Assembly (NCBI GenBank): GCA_046957575.1
Contig: JBKUOG010000017.1
Coordinates: 8,449 to 72,448, forward strand
Reading direction: 5' to 3'
DNA: 64,000 nucleotides
Source: UMGS1370 sp046957575
Lineage (GTDB): Bacteria > Bacillota > Clostridia > Lachnospirales > Lachnospiraceae
The notes beneath the pieces were generated by a model. The model did not search any database and had not been told where the DNA came from. It saw nothing but the letters and a program-made list of their open reading frames with translations. Below are positions 41,764-50,755 of this stretch, piece by piece. Positions within the stretch are counted from its first letter, which is position 1. Each line of letters begins with the position of its first letter. Position numbers and translations under genes: made by a program.

Positions 41764-43803
41764 TTAATAGTTTTCTTTCCTTACTTCAAAATAACTCTGT
41801 GAATACTTGCAGACAGGGCATACCTCAGGTGCCTTTTTCCCCATAACCAAATGTCCGCAGATACGGCATTCCCACATGGTTTCCTCCCCTTTTTCAAATA
41901 CCTGCTGCATCTCTACATTTTTAAGAAGGGCACGGTAACGCTCTTCATGGGACTTCTCGATTGCGCCTACTCTGCGGAATCGTTCTGCCAATTCCGGGAA
42001 GCCTTCTTCTTCGGCGTCTTTGGCCATGCGGTCATACATGTCCGTCCATTCATAGTTTTCTCCTTCGGCTGCTGCCAGCAGATTCTGGGCGGTGTGTCCC
42101 AGATGCCCCAGCTCCTGATACCAGATCCGGGCATGCTCCTGTTCATTGCGGGCCGTTTTAAGGAAGATTTCCGATAACTGGTCATAGCCTTCCTGACTTG
42201 CAATATTGGCAAAATAGGTGTATTTGTTGCGTGCCTGGCTTTCACCGGCAAAAGCTTCCATCAGGTTTTTCTCTGTTTTCGTTCCGGCATAAGGATTTTC
42301 GGATGAAGCCTGTTTTTCTTCGATTTTTTCAAATGCGGTTGCCGGCTGTTTGCACACAGGGCAGGTAAAGCCTTCTGTTAATGGTCCTTCATGTATATAA
42401 CCACAGATTTTACAGCGATATTTCTCCATTGTTTTTCCTCCCAGATCTTTGCTTCTGTCTATATAGTTTGTATGTAACATTTCTTCTGCCAGCCTGCTGA
42501 GCGGCTGGCCGTAAAATTCTCGATACAATTGCTGGATTTCAGCATTGTCATGGCTGTTGCGCAGCTTCATCTCATCATCGCGCTTATATAATCCGGCAAT
42601 CCGTTCTTTGCGCAGTTCGTCTCCCTTTAACAAAGTTCCCTTTGGCTGACCGCCGCCGCCGATGCAGCCGCCCGGACAGGTCATGACTTCGATAAAATGA
42701 TAGGTTTGTCCGCTGCTGCGCCATTTTCGGATGAATTCTGTGGCTGCCTTTGTGCCAAAGATGACAACAGCTTTTAATTTGAGCGGGCCGATGGTCACTT
42801 CTGCTTCTTTTACGGATTCCATACCGCGGACGGGTTTTAGATTATAAAAATCAGCAGGGGCGGGATTGCCTGTAATGAACTGATGGGCAGTGCGCAGAGC
42901 AGCCTCCATGACACCTCCTGTATTTCCGAATATGACACCTGCGCCGGAGGCCTCCCCCATAAAGGAATCGTAGTCTGAGTCTTTCAGGGACGCAAAATCA
43001 ATGTTCTCTTCTTTCGCCCATTTTGCCAGTTCCCTGGTGGTGATCACATAGTCCATATCGCGCATATCCTCAATATCAAGATATTTGGAGGCTGCGTTCA
43101 TTTCCCCGCGGCGGATCTCGAATTTCTTGGCAGTACAGGGGGTGACAGCTACATTGACGATTTTTGCCGGGTCCAGCCCCATTTTTTTCGCAAAATAAGT
43201 TTTGACTGTGGGACCCTGCATACCGATAGGACTCTTGGATGAAGAGATATGTGCCAGGATATCCGGATGATAGGTTTCTGCGTATTTTACCCAAGAAGGG
43301 CAGCAGCTTGTGAACTGGGGGAGAGGCGCAGTCTTCTTTGTAACACGCTCAATTAACTCACTGGCTTCCTCCATGATTGTCAGGTCGGCTGCAAAATTGG
43401 TGTCTAATACATAATCACCACCCAATTTCCGCAGTAAAGCGATCATTTTTCCCTGTACAAAACTTCCGCCGGACAGATCAAATTCTTCCCCTAAAGCGAT
43501 TCTTACGGAGGGGGAGGTGTTGAAAATGACAATTTTATCCGGATCAGCGATTGCATTTCTTACATCCTGGTATTCATATTTTTCGGTGATACTGGAGACA
43601 GGACAGACATTTGCGCACTGACCGCAGTTGATACAGACTGCCCGGTTGTTCGTATCTTCTAATTCGTAGGTATCATGAACACCTATATAATCTGTGCAGA
43701 TGATCTTGCACTGTCCGCATTTTATGCACAGCGATTCGTCACGCATAATGGATGGGTTATCCGGCTCGATGGGGACACGCACACTCTTTGGTAAATGATT
43801 CAT
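41764..43803 (-). CDS. [FeFe]-hydrogenase fused to rubredoxin-rubrerythrin-rubredoxin
   Basis: This 679-residue protein joins four redox modules. Residues 20-70 hold two [4Fe-4S] sites (Cys26/29/32/36 and Cys57/60/63/67). Residues 90-445 are an H-cluster domain: TSCCPSW with proton-relay Cys167 and ligand Cys168, TPCTAKKFE with Cys223, and TCPGGCIGGGGQP with Cys376 and Cys380. Thr replaces the Met usual before Pro in the second motif. Residues 459-490 are rubredoxin (Cys464/467/481/484), 505-630 a ferritin-like diiron domain (AGESQARNKY, NEQEHAR, EKSHEERY), and 643-675 a second rubredoxin (Cys646/649/662/665). Hydrogen oxidation could feed peroxide reduction. A ribosome site precedes Met459. 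Confidence 0.93.
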   Translation of the reverse strand: MNHLPKSVRVPIEPDNPSIMRDESLCIKCGQCKIICTDYIGVHDTYELEDTNNRAVCINCGQCANVCPVSSITEKYEYQDVRNAIADPDKIVIFNTSPSVRIALGEEFDLSGGSFVQGKMIALLRKLGGDYVLDTNFAADLTIMEEASELIERVTKKTAPLPQFTSCCPSWVKYAETYHPDILAHISSSKSPIGMQGPTVKTYFAKKMGLDPAKIVNVAVTPCTAKKFEIRRGEMNAASKYLDIEDMRDMDYVITTRELAKWAKEENIDFASLKDSDYDSFMGEASGAGVIFGNTGGVMEAALRTAHQFITGNPAPADFYNLKPVRGMESVKEAEVTIGPLKLKAVVIFGTKAATEFIRKWRSSGQTYHFIEVMTCPGGCIGGGGQPKGTLLKGDELRKERIAGLYKRDDEMKLRNSHDNAEIQQLYREFYGQPLSRLAEEMLHTNYIDRSKDLGGKTMEKYRCKICGYIHEGPLTEGFTCPVCKQPATAFEKIEEKQASSENPYAGTKTEKNLMEAFAGESQARNKYTYFANIASQEGYDQLSEIFLKTARNEQEHARIWYQELGHLGHTAQNLLAAAEGENYEWTDMYDRMAKDAEEEGFPELAERFRRVGAIEKSHEERYRALLKNVEMQQVFEKGEETMWECRICGHLVMGKKAPEVCPVCKYSQSYFEVRKENY
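42427..42442 (-). promoter_or_regulatory. Internal ribosome binding site and start within the hydrogenase fusion
   Basis: On the minus strand GGGAGG (42442-42437) lies seven bases before ATG (42429-42427), codon 459. Translation here would yield a 221-residue rubredoxin-rubrerythrin protein, MEKYRCKICGYIHEG at its start, which is a typical stand-alone N-terminus. It could be a working second start or a scar of gene fusion. Confidence 0.6.
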
Positions 43804-43847
43804 GGAAACCTCCTTTGATAAATGATAATTGTTACTGTTATTATTAT

Positions 43848-43875
43848 ATTATACCAAAATTATCCAGTTTGTCAA
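43848..43875 (-). promoter_or_regulatory. Promoter of the hydrogenase-rubrerythrin gene
   Basis: On the minus strand TTGACA (43875-43870), a 16-bp spacer and TATAAT (43853-43848) form a near-perfect sigma-A promoter 45 bases before the start codon. The A+T-rich leader 43816-43847 contains ATAATAATAAC and ATTATCATTTATC runs that could hold a Fur/PerR-type site. I do not see a clean consensus match. Confidence 0.75.
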
Positions 43876-44008
43876 TGAAAATGGATAAAATTAGTTAGGT
43901 AAAAGTGAACGCTGAAAAGCGCTTGCTTTTTAAGCGGGTTATTGTATACTACTTTATAAAGTCGTACATAACAGATAAACTTTTAAAACCCAAAAGAGGA
44001 GAATGCAA

Positions 44009-45175
44009 ATGAATACAAAAATTTTTCAGGAGGCCATGGAAATACAGGAGGAATTGACAAAATGGAGACATGAGCTGCATAAGATACCGGAAATCGGTCT
44101 TGTACTTCCAAAGACCAGTGCCTTTGTTCAGAAAAAGCTGGAGGAATTTCAAATTCCTTTTGAGACGAAAGTAGAAGGAAATTGTGTTGTGGGATGTCTG
44201 GGAAAGGGAGAGCAGTGTCTGATGCTCCGGGCAGATATGGATGGGCTGCCTATGCAGGAGGAGACAGGACTGCCTTACGCCTCAGAGAATGGGAATATGC
44301 ATGCCTGCGGTCATGATCTGCACACAGCAGCCCTTCTGGGAGCAGCAAAATTGCTGAAAGTGCATGAGAGGGAACTGAAAGGATGCATCAAGCTTTTATT
44401 CCAGCCTGCGGAAGAAACTTTTCTCGGAGCAGAGGCAGCCATACATGACGGTGTATTGGAAAATCCTAAAGTGGATGCAGCGGTTGGTCTCCATGTAGCC
44501 TCCGAGTTTCCGGTAGGTGTTGTGGCATATGGAACACAGGAATACGCTTCTGTCTATGGATTTAAGATCATACTGACAGGAAAGGGAACTCATGGAGCCA
44601 TGCCGCAGAATGGTATCGATCCTATCAACGCAGGGGTCCACATTTACCTGGCTCTGCAGGAATTGATGGCGCGTGAGTGTGATCCTGCGGAAGAGGCGGC
44701 GCTGACGATCGGACAGTTTATCGCCGGAAATGCAGCGAATGTGATTCCTGAGCAGGCAGTCCTCCAGGGTACGCTCCGGACATTTGATGAAAAAACGCAT
44801 GTACAGATGATCCGGCGCATTGAAGAAGTTGTCAGCGGGGTAGCGGCCACTTACCGTGTCCGGGCTGAAATTGAAGTGCTCAGTGATGTTCCGGTCCTCA
44901 ACTGTGAGGAATCACAAAATGAACATTTTGCCAAAGCGTTTAAGGAAATGTCTCCGGAGCTGAAAATCTTCCCCGATGTTCATACCATGGGCTCCGAGGA
45001 TTTTGCATTCTACGCACAAAAAGTACCCTCCTCCTATTTTATGGTGGGAGCAAAGCAGGAGGAGACTGCTATATCCTATGCGCATCATAATCCAAAAGTC
45101 TGCTTCAGTGATAAAGCGCTTCCCATAGCGGCATCCATCTATGCCTGCGCTGCGCTGAACTGGCAGATTGAGTAA
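44009..45175 (+). CDS. M20 family amidohydrolase/peptidase
   Basis: This 388-residue metal-dependent hydrolase is of the M20D group (hippurate hydrolase, IAA-amino acid hydrolase, N-acetyl-diaminopimelate deacetylase). Metal-site parts are RADMDGLPMQEE (74-85), MHACGHDLHTA with Cys100 and His102, and FQPAEET. The dimerisation domain starts near GKGTHGAMPQNGIDP. It probably cleaves an N-acyl amino acid or aromatic amide. ATG 44009 has AGAGGAG seven bases upstream, whereas ATG 44003 is too close. It is a single-gene unit closed by a strong terminator. Confidence 0.9.
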   Translation: MNTKIFQEAMEIQEELTKWRHELHKIPEIGLVLPKTSAFVQKKLEEFQIPFETKVEGNCVVGCLGKGEQCLMLRADMDGLPMQEETGLPYASENGNMHACGHDLHTAALLGAAKLLKVHERELKGCIKLLFQPAEETFLGAEAAIHDGVLENPKVDAAVGLHVASEFPVGVVAYGTQEYASVYGFKIILTGKGTHGAMPQNGIDPINAGVHIYLALQELMARECDPAEEAALTIGQFIAGNAANVIPEQAVLQGTLRTFDEKTHVQMIRRIEEVVSGVAATYRVRAEIEVLSDVPVLNCEESQNEHFAKAFKEMSPELKIFPDVHTMGSEDFAFYAQKVPSSYFMVGAKQEETAISYAHHNPKVCFSDKALPIAASIYACAALNWQIE

Positions 45176-45231
45176 GAGAAGCTAACCGTTTCCCCATTTC
45201 AAACACCGTTTGGCGGACAATGAGATGACAT

Positions 45232-45276
45232 GCAAAAAGCTGCCGGGCTCTCCGAAAAAGAGCGGCAGCTTTTTGC
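45232..45276. terminator. Bidirectional terminator between amidohydrolase and feoB
   Basis: GCAAAAAGCTGCCG (45232-45245) and CGGCAGCTTTTTGC (45263-45276) form a perfect 14-bp stem. A-run and T-run are on opposite arms, so it can end transcripts in both directions between these convergent genes. Confidence 0.85.
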
Positions 45277-45319
45277 TATTTTATAAAGGTTTATTCTGAT
45301 TTGCGACTACCGCCGGTTT

Positions 45320-47656
45320 TTAAAACATTCCGGCCGCTATATGTACAAGCAGTGCCGCAATCCAGGCGATCACGCATTGCCCGGCAACAACTGCACAGGC
45401 CCATTTTCCGCCAAGTTCCCTTTTGATGGAGGCAACCGCCGCTACGCACGGCGTATACAACAGACAGAAGACAAGAAGAGCAGCTGCGCCTGCGGTTGTC
45501 AGTGTGCCGAGCAGCATATCTGTCCTGCCAAAAAGAACGGTCAGCGTAGAAACAACGCTTTCTTTTGCCATAAATCCACTGACCAGAGCTGTGGAAATCC
45601 TCCAGTCTCCAAACCCAAGGGGTGAAAAAACAGGAGCGATCACACCGGCAATGGCAGCAAGAATACTGTCTTTGGAGTCTGAGACCATATTCAGACTCAT
45701 ATCAAAGCTCTGCAGGAACCAGATGATAATGGTTGCAATAAAAATAACGGTAAAAGCCCTTTCAAGAAAATCCTTTGCTTTCTCCCAGAGCAGCTGTCCC
45801 ACGTTTTTTGCTCCCGGCATGCGGTAATTGGGAAGCTCCATCACAAAAGGAACCGGTTCTCCCCTGAACATGGTACTCTTAAAAAGCAATGCCATCAGTA
45901 TGCCTGTCAAAATCCCGAACACATACAATCCGATCATTACAAGCGCTGCCCGATCCGGGAAAAATGCCTCTGTAAAAAACGCATATATGGGGAGCTTTGC
46001 AGTACAGCTCATAAACGGGGTCAGTAAAATGGTCATCTTCCGGTCTCTCTCTGAAGACAGAGTCCGGCTGGCCATCACGCCGGGAACCGTACAGCCGAAT
46101 CCGATCAGCATGGGAACGATACTTCTGCCGGATAAGCCGAGTTTACGCAGAAGCTTATCCATAATAAACGCAACTCTTGCCATATAGCCGCTGTCCTCCA
46201 GAAGGGACAGAAAGAAAAACAGAGTCACAATGATGGGAAGAAAGCTTAGCACGCCTCCCACACCGCTGAAGATACCGTCAATGATAAGAGAGTGTACAGC
46301 TTCATTTACGTGTGCTGCCGTCATGGCGCTGTCTGCAAGTTGTGTCATCCATGTGATCACCGCTTCCAGCGCACCCTGAAGCCATGCGCCTATCACATTG
46401 AAGGTCAGCCAGAAGACCACAGCCATGATTCCGATAAAAGAGGGAATCCCTGTGTATTTTCCGGTAAGTATGCGGTCCATTCTTTTGCTCCGCAGCCGTT
46501 CCCTGCTTTCTTTTGGTTTCATGACTGCTGTGTCACAGGCGCGGTTAATATAGGCAAAACGCATGTCCGCCACTGCCGAGGCGCGGTCCATCCCTGTCTC
46601 TTCCTCTGTCTGGATCACAATGTGTTCCAGCATTTCCTTTTCATTCCGGCTTAAATCAAGCTGCTCCAGAATCCGGTTATCGCCTTCCATGATTTTGCTG
46701 GCTGCAAAACGTATGGGAATGTTTTCGGTCCTGGCGTGGTCTTCGATCAGATGCATCACTGCGTGGAGTCCTCTGTGAATGCCGCTTCCGGTGTCTGCGC
46801 AGAAATCTGTTTTGGCAGGAGCTTCCTGATATTTGGCAACATGGACTGCATGTTTTACCAGTTCTTCGATGCCTTCTCCCTTAGATGCGGAAATGGGCAC
46901 TACCGGCACACCCAGAAATGCTTCCATATCATTGACCTTCACGGAACCGCCGTTCTCCAACAGTTCATCCATCATGTTTAACGCTACGACCATGGGCATG
47001 TTTAACTCCATCAACTGCATGGTCAGATACAGGTTGCGCTCCATATTGGTGGAATCCACGATATTGATGATTCCTTTTGGTCTGTCTTTCAACAGAAATT
47101 CCCTTGTCACAATTTCTTCGCTGCTGTAAGGCGACATGGAATAGATACCCGGGAGGTCTGTGATCCGTGTGTTTTTATGGCCTTTTATCACCCCGTCTTT
47201 TCGGTCTACGGTAACACCGGGAAAATTTCCCACATGCTGATTGGAGCCGGTCAGCTGATTAAACAAGGTGGTCTTGCCGCAGTTCTGGTTGCCCACAAGC
47301 GCAAAGGTAAGGATTTCACTGTCCGGAAGGGGATTTTCCTGCTCTTTTGCGTGGTATTTTCCGCCTTCTCCGTATCCGGGATGGGGTGCTTCCGTGATCT
47401 TTATTTTTTCCTCTTCTTTTTCAGAAGTGCGGTGGATTTCTTCTACCTGGATTTTTTCCGCGTCATCAAGCCGGATGGTCAGTTCGTATCCGTGGAGCTT
47501 TAATTCGATGGGGTCTCCCATGGGTGCGTATTTGACAACCGTTACCTCCGTCCCCTGAATCAGTCCCATATCCAGAAAATGCTGGCGCAGCGCCCCGCTT
47601 CCGCCGACAGAATGTATAATGGCTGTTTTTCCAATCTTCAGTTCTTTTAAAGTCAT
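45320..47656 (-). CDS. feoB: Ferrous iron transporter FeoB with fused FeoA domain
   Basis: This 778-residue Fe(II) import GTPase has an N-terminal FeoA-like SH3 domain (about 1-75) fused to FeoB. The G1 loop is GNQNCGKTT (122-130), then switch region VGNFPGVTVDRKDG and G3 DLPGIYS. G4 is the ALNMMDEL stretch. The C-terminal membrane core includes GFGCTVPGVMASRTL with the conserved Cys and a late LLYTPCVAAVASIKRELG. Start at ATG 47656 behind AAGGAG; the longer frame runs into the promoter. A strong promoter and a small dyad lie upstream. Confidence 0.96.
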   Translation of the reverse strand: MTLKELKIGKTAIIHSVGGSGALRQHFLDMGLIQGTEVTVVKYAPMGDPIELKLHGYELTIRLDDAEKIQVEEIHRTSEKEEEKIKITEAPHPGYGEGGKYHAKEQENPLPDSEILTFALVGNQNCGKTTLFNQLTGSNQHVGNFPGVTVDRKDGVIKGHKNTRITDLPGIYSMSPYSSEEIVTREFLLKDRPKGIINIVDSTNMERNLYLTMQLMELNMPMVVALNMMDELLENGGSVKVNDMEAFLGVPVVPISASKGEGIEELVKHAVHVAKYQEAPAKTDFCADTGSGIHRGLHAVMHLIEDHARTENIPIRFAASKIMEGDNRILEQLDLSRNEKEMLEHIVIQTEEETGMDRASAVADMRFAYINRACDTAVMKPKESRERLRSKRMDRILTGKYTGIPSFIGIMAVVFWLTFNVIGAWLQGALEAVITWMTQLADSAMTAAHVNEAVHSLIIDGIFSGVGGVLSFLPIIVTLFFFLSLLEDSGYMARVAFIMDKLLRKLGLSGRSIVPMLIGFGCTVPGVMASRTLSSERDRKMTILLTPFMSCTAKLPIYAFFTEAFFPDRAALVMIGLYVFGILTGILMALLFKSTMFRGEPVPFVMELPNYRMPGAKNVGQLLWEKAKDFLERAFTVIFIATIIIWFLQSFDMSLNMVSDSKDSILAAIAGVIAPVFSPLGFGDWRISTALVSGFMAKESVVSTLTVLFGRTDMLLGTLTTAGAAALLVFCLLYTPCVAAVASIKRELGGKWACAVVAGQCVIAWIAALLVHIAAGMF

Positions 47657-47671
47657 TTCGTTTCTCCTTAT

Positions 47672-47727
47672 GTTAGCGTCTTCTAACTTTATGTTCCTAC
47701 TATATTTCAGCGGCTTTGTTTGGTCAA
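47672..47727 (-). promoter_or_regulatory. feoB promoter with downstream dyad (possible metal-repressor site)
   Basis: On the minus strand TTGACC (47727-47722), a 17-bp spacer and TATAGT (47704-47699) form a clear promoter. GTTAG (47672-47676) and CTAAC (47683-47687), read on plus, make a 5+6+5 dyad just after the expected transcription start. DtxR/IdeR-type sites contain TTAG/CTAA halves, so iron repression is plausible but unproved. Confidence 0.55.
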
Positions 47728-47871
47728 CTGATTCCGGTGTCATCCTTCCATTTGGGTAAAAAGTATTTCCGATTGGATTAATATTATATTTTTTCTCATA
47801 AAAATCAGATGACGGAATAAAAACCATATGGTAGAATTGAGCCTGAGAATACGAGGGAAAGAGGAGAGATT

Positions 47872-48774
47872 ATGAAAGATAGTTTAGAGGTCCTTCCCGG
47901 GATTGAATTGTCTGTCATCCATTTTCATTCTGAAAGGTTCACCATGCACCATGAGCTGTTTTCTGATGTTCTGGAGGTAAATTATTGCCATAGAGGAAGG
48001 ATCGGATGGGATATGAGGGACGGTTCCTCTGTCTTTTTAGGCGCCGGTGATCTGGAAATCCACACAATGGACTGCTGTGCTGACTCCACGATCACTCTGC
48101 CCCTGGGAGGCTATGAAGGGATTACCGTTCTGTTCGATATGGAAGTTCTGGAAGATCATGTTCCGGAATTGCTCAAGGATGCCGGCCTGAATGGCAGGGC
48201 ACTTTTGAAGAAGCTCTGTCCCGGGCAGACACCGCTGTCCCTGCCTGCAAGTCCTGAAATCTCCGGCATTTTTTCCTGCCTTTTTGAAGTTCCCCAAAAG
48301 CTGCTGCCTTCCTACTACAGGATCAAAATGCTGGAGCTTTTACTTTACCTGGAGCAGCTTAAACCGTCCCATGTGAACAGGCTGACATCCTATCAGTCAG
48401 AATTAACGGTTCTGATCCGGGAAATCCATGATTTTATAACCGCTGACTTATCAAAGCGATTTACCATAGAGGAATTGTCAAAAAAATATCTGATCAATAC
48501 CACCACTCTGAAAAAGATTTTCAAAGCTGTGTATGAGAAACCCATAGCTGCTTATATGAAAGAGTACCGCATCCGCCAGGCCATGCTCCTGCTTTCTCAG
48601 ACGGATGACAGCATGGCGGATATTGCCGGGCAGGTAGGATATGTGAATCAGGGAAAATTTACGCAGGCTTTTAAAGAGCAGACGCAGATGCTTCCAACGG
48701 AATATAGAAAACGCTGCCGGTTACGCAAAGTGGGGCGTGCAGATTGTCGAAATGAATTTTCAAACACACTCTAG
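47872..48774 (+). CDS. AraC family regulator (PchR-like), divergent to feoB
   Basis: This 300-residue regulator has an N-terminal sensing domain and a C-terminal AraC double helix-turn-helix: FTIEELSKKYLINTTTLKKIFKAV and DIAGQVGYVNQGKFTQAFKEQ. The layout resembles PchR-type activators of iron or siderophore genes (HSERFTMHHELFSDVLEVNYC at the start). GAGGAGAG lies before the ATG. Being divergent from feoB by 215 bp, it may control iron uptake, but direct evidence is lacking. Confidence 0.88.
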   Translation: MKDSLEVLPGIELSVIHFHSERFTMHHELFSDVLEVNYCHRGRIGWDMRDGSSVFLGAGDLEIHTMDCCADSTITLPLGGYEGITVLFDMEVLEDHVPELLKDAGLNGRALLKKLCPGQTPLSLPASPEISGIFSCLFEVPQKLLPSYYRIKMLELLLYLEQLKPSHVNRLTSYQSELTVLIREIHDFITADLSKRFTIEELSKKYLINTTTLKKIFKAVYEKPIAAYMKEYRIRQAMLLLSQTDDSMADIAGQVGYVNQGKFTQAFKEQTQMLPTEYRKRCRLRKVGRADCRNEFSNTL

Positions 48775-48928
48775 ATTAGAAATGATCTTGTTGTCGAAAA
48801 TCTTAAGTATGATTTGAAACGGATATCTGCTATACTTATAAAAAAGATGCTGTTCAAAACAGGACGAACGGATGAAAGATGCTGGCGTGTATATGCGCTG
48901 ATAGTAGGATAAGGAGCGTACGCGATAG

Positions 48929-50629
48929 ATGGATATCAGAAAAAAGAAGCTTCCAATCGGGATTGAAGACTTTGAAAAGCTCCGCAAGGAAGATTTTTAC
49001 TATATCGATAAAACAGGACTTATCAAAGAACTTTTGAATAATTGGGGGGAAGTGAACCTATTCACTCGCCCAAGGAGATTTGGAAAGTCTCTGAACATGA
49101 GTATGCTGAAATGTTTTTTTGAGCCGGAAAGTGATAAAAACATTTTTGAAGATTTGGAAATAGGCAGAGACAGAGAGTTATGTGAAAAGTATATGGGAAA
49201 ATTTCCGGTGATATCTGTGTCACTAAAGGGTATCAATGCGGATTCCTATGAGAAAGCCTGCAGGATGGCAGCTCAGATCATAAATGGAGAAGCCAGGAGA
49301 TTACAGTATCTCCTGGAAAGCAATCAACTTACACAATACGACAAAGATGCTTTTTCTGTACTGCTGAGAGATGATATGGATGAGCCGTCCTTATGTTATT
49401 CTTTGAAAACTCTGTCAGAACTTCTCCAAAAGCACCATGACAGTAAAGTGATCCTTCTGATTGATGAGTATGATGTGCCGTTGGCAAAAGCCTTTGAACA
49501 GGGATTTTATGACCAGATGGTTCTGCTGATTCGTAATCTCTTTGAACAGGTGCTGAAGACAAACAGCAGCCTGCAGTTTGCGGTACTGTCCGGATGTATG
49601 CGTATCTCAAAGGAAAGTATTTTTACTGGTCTTAATAACCTGAGGGTATTGTCTGTAGCGGATGTGGATTTTGATGAGTATTATGGGTTTACAGATGAAG
49701 AAGTAAGAAATTTGCTGGAATATTATCAGCTCTCATCCAGCTATGGCACTATTAAGGAATGGTATGACGGATATCGGTTTGGCAGCGTGGAGGTATATTG
49801 TCCGTGGGATGTGATTTGTTATTGCAGTAAGCTCCGCACAGATAGGGACGCCCGGCCGGAGAATTACTGGTCCAATACCAGCAGCAATGATGCGGTGAGA
49901 CATTTTCTTCAGGAATCGGATAAAGGTACAACGAAACGAGAGATTGAAAGGCTGGTCGCCGGAGAGGTGATTGCAAAGGAAATTCATCAGGAACTTACAT
50001 ATAAAGATATGTATGATTCCGTTGAGAATATATGGAGCGTTCTGTTCACCACTGGTTATCTCACACAGAGAGGAAAGCCGGAGGGGAACAGTTTGCAGTT
50101 AGCTATTCCCAATATGGAAATCCGAAAAATATTCACAACTCAGATAATGGATTATTTTAAACAAAGCGTTCAGAAGAATGGAAAAGCTTTGGATAAATTC
50201 TGTGAAGCCTTGAAAAATGGAGATGCAGGCGGTGTTGAGAAACAGTTGAATGAATATTTAAGGAAAACGATCAGCATCCGGGATACTTTTGTCAAAAAAC
50301 AGATGAAAGAAAACTTTTATCATGGTATTTTGTTAGGACTTTTGGGGTTCAAAGACAGCTGGAGTGTTTCTTCCAACAAGGAATCAGGAGATGGATACAG
50401 CGATATCCTTGTGGAGATTGAGGAAGAAAGTATCGGAATCGTGCTGGAAGTCAAATATCCGGAGGATGGCAATCTGGAGGCAGGCTGCAGGGCGGCCTTA
50501 GAACAGATAGAAAAGAAAGGGTATGTGGAAGAACTTCGTGATGAAGGCATGGAACAGATTTTGAAATACGGGATTGCATGTTACAAGAAACGCTGCGGTG
50601 TTATGCTTGCAGTGACCGGACAGGATTAA
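48929..50629 (+). CDS. AAA-ATPase-like protein with C-terminal PD-(D/E)XK nuclease-like domain
   Basis: This 566-residue protein is of a family found in many copies in anaerobes. The N-terminal AAA-ATPase-like part starts LPIGIEDFEKLRKEDFYYID and contains P-loop-like TRPRRFGKSLN and Walker B LLIDEYDVPLA. The C-terminal part has a PD-(D/E)XK-type pattern GYSDILVEIEEES followed by VLEVKYPEDG. Function is not established; links to selfish elements or defence have been proposed for the fold. It stands alone with its own terminator. The ribosome site AAGGAG is 12 bases from the ATG, a long spacing. Confidence 0.88.
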   Translation: MDIRKKKLPIGIEDFEKLRKEDFYYIDKTGLIKELLNNWGEVNLFTRPRRFGKSLNMSMLKCFFEPESDKNIFEDLEIGRDRELCEKYMGKFPVISVSLKGINADSYEKACRMAAQIINGEARRLQYLLESNQLTQYDKDAFSVLLRDDMDEPSLCYSLKTLSELLQKHHDSKVILLIDEYDVPLAKAFEQGFYDQMVLLIRNLFEQVLKTNSSLQFAVLSGCMRISKESIFTGLNNLRVLSVADVDFDEYYGFTDEEVRNLLEYYQLSSSYGTIKEWYDGYRFGSVEVYCPWDVICYCSKLRTDRDARPENYWSNTSSNDAVRHFLQESDKGTTKREIERLVAGEVIAKEIHQELTYKDMYDSVENIWSVLFTTGYLTQRGKPEGNSLQLAIPNMEIRKIFTTQIMDYFKQSVQKNGKALDKFCEALKNGDAGGVEKQLNEYLRKTISIRDTFVKKQMKENFYHGILLGLLGFKDSWSVSSNKESGDGYSDILVEIEEESIGIVLEVKYPEDGNLEAGCRAALEQIEKKGYVEELRDEGMEQILKYGIACYKKRCGVMLAVTGQD

Positions 50630-50674
50630 GTTTGAGATAAATAAAGATAGCAGCAAAAGTGTATAATAGTTTAT

Positions 50675-50722
50675 AAAAAGGTTTGCAAGATGGTGTTTAT
50701 TAACCAAGTTGCAAACCTTTTT
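50675..50722. terminator. Bidirectional terminator after the AAA-ATPase-like gene
   Basis: AAAAAGGTTTGCAA (50675-50688) and TTGCAAACCTTTTT (50709-50722) form a perfect 14-bp stem, extended inside by TGGT/ACCA. It separates this gene from the convergent TetR gene. Confidence 0.88.
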
Positions 50723-50755
50723 AATTGTATTTTTCTAAGTGATTTCCGTTATAAA

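Noticed and set aside
41875..41889. Second internal ribosome-site-like GGGGAGG and ATG before the last rubredoxin of the hydrogenase fusion
   Set aside because: The same residues (KGEETMWECRICG) form the normal linker of ordinary rubrerythrins, so the match is probably due to coding sequence.
43816..43847. Fur or PerR box before the hydrogenase-rubrerythrin gene
   Set aside because: A+T-rich repeats are suggestive but no good 7-1-7 or PerR consensus is present; mentioned only within the promoter entry.
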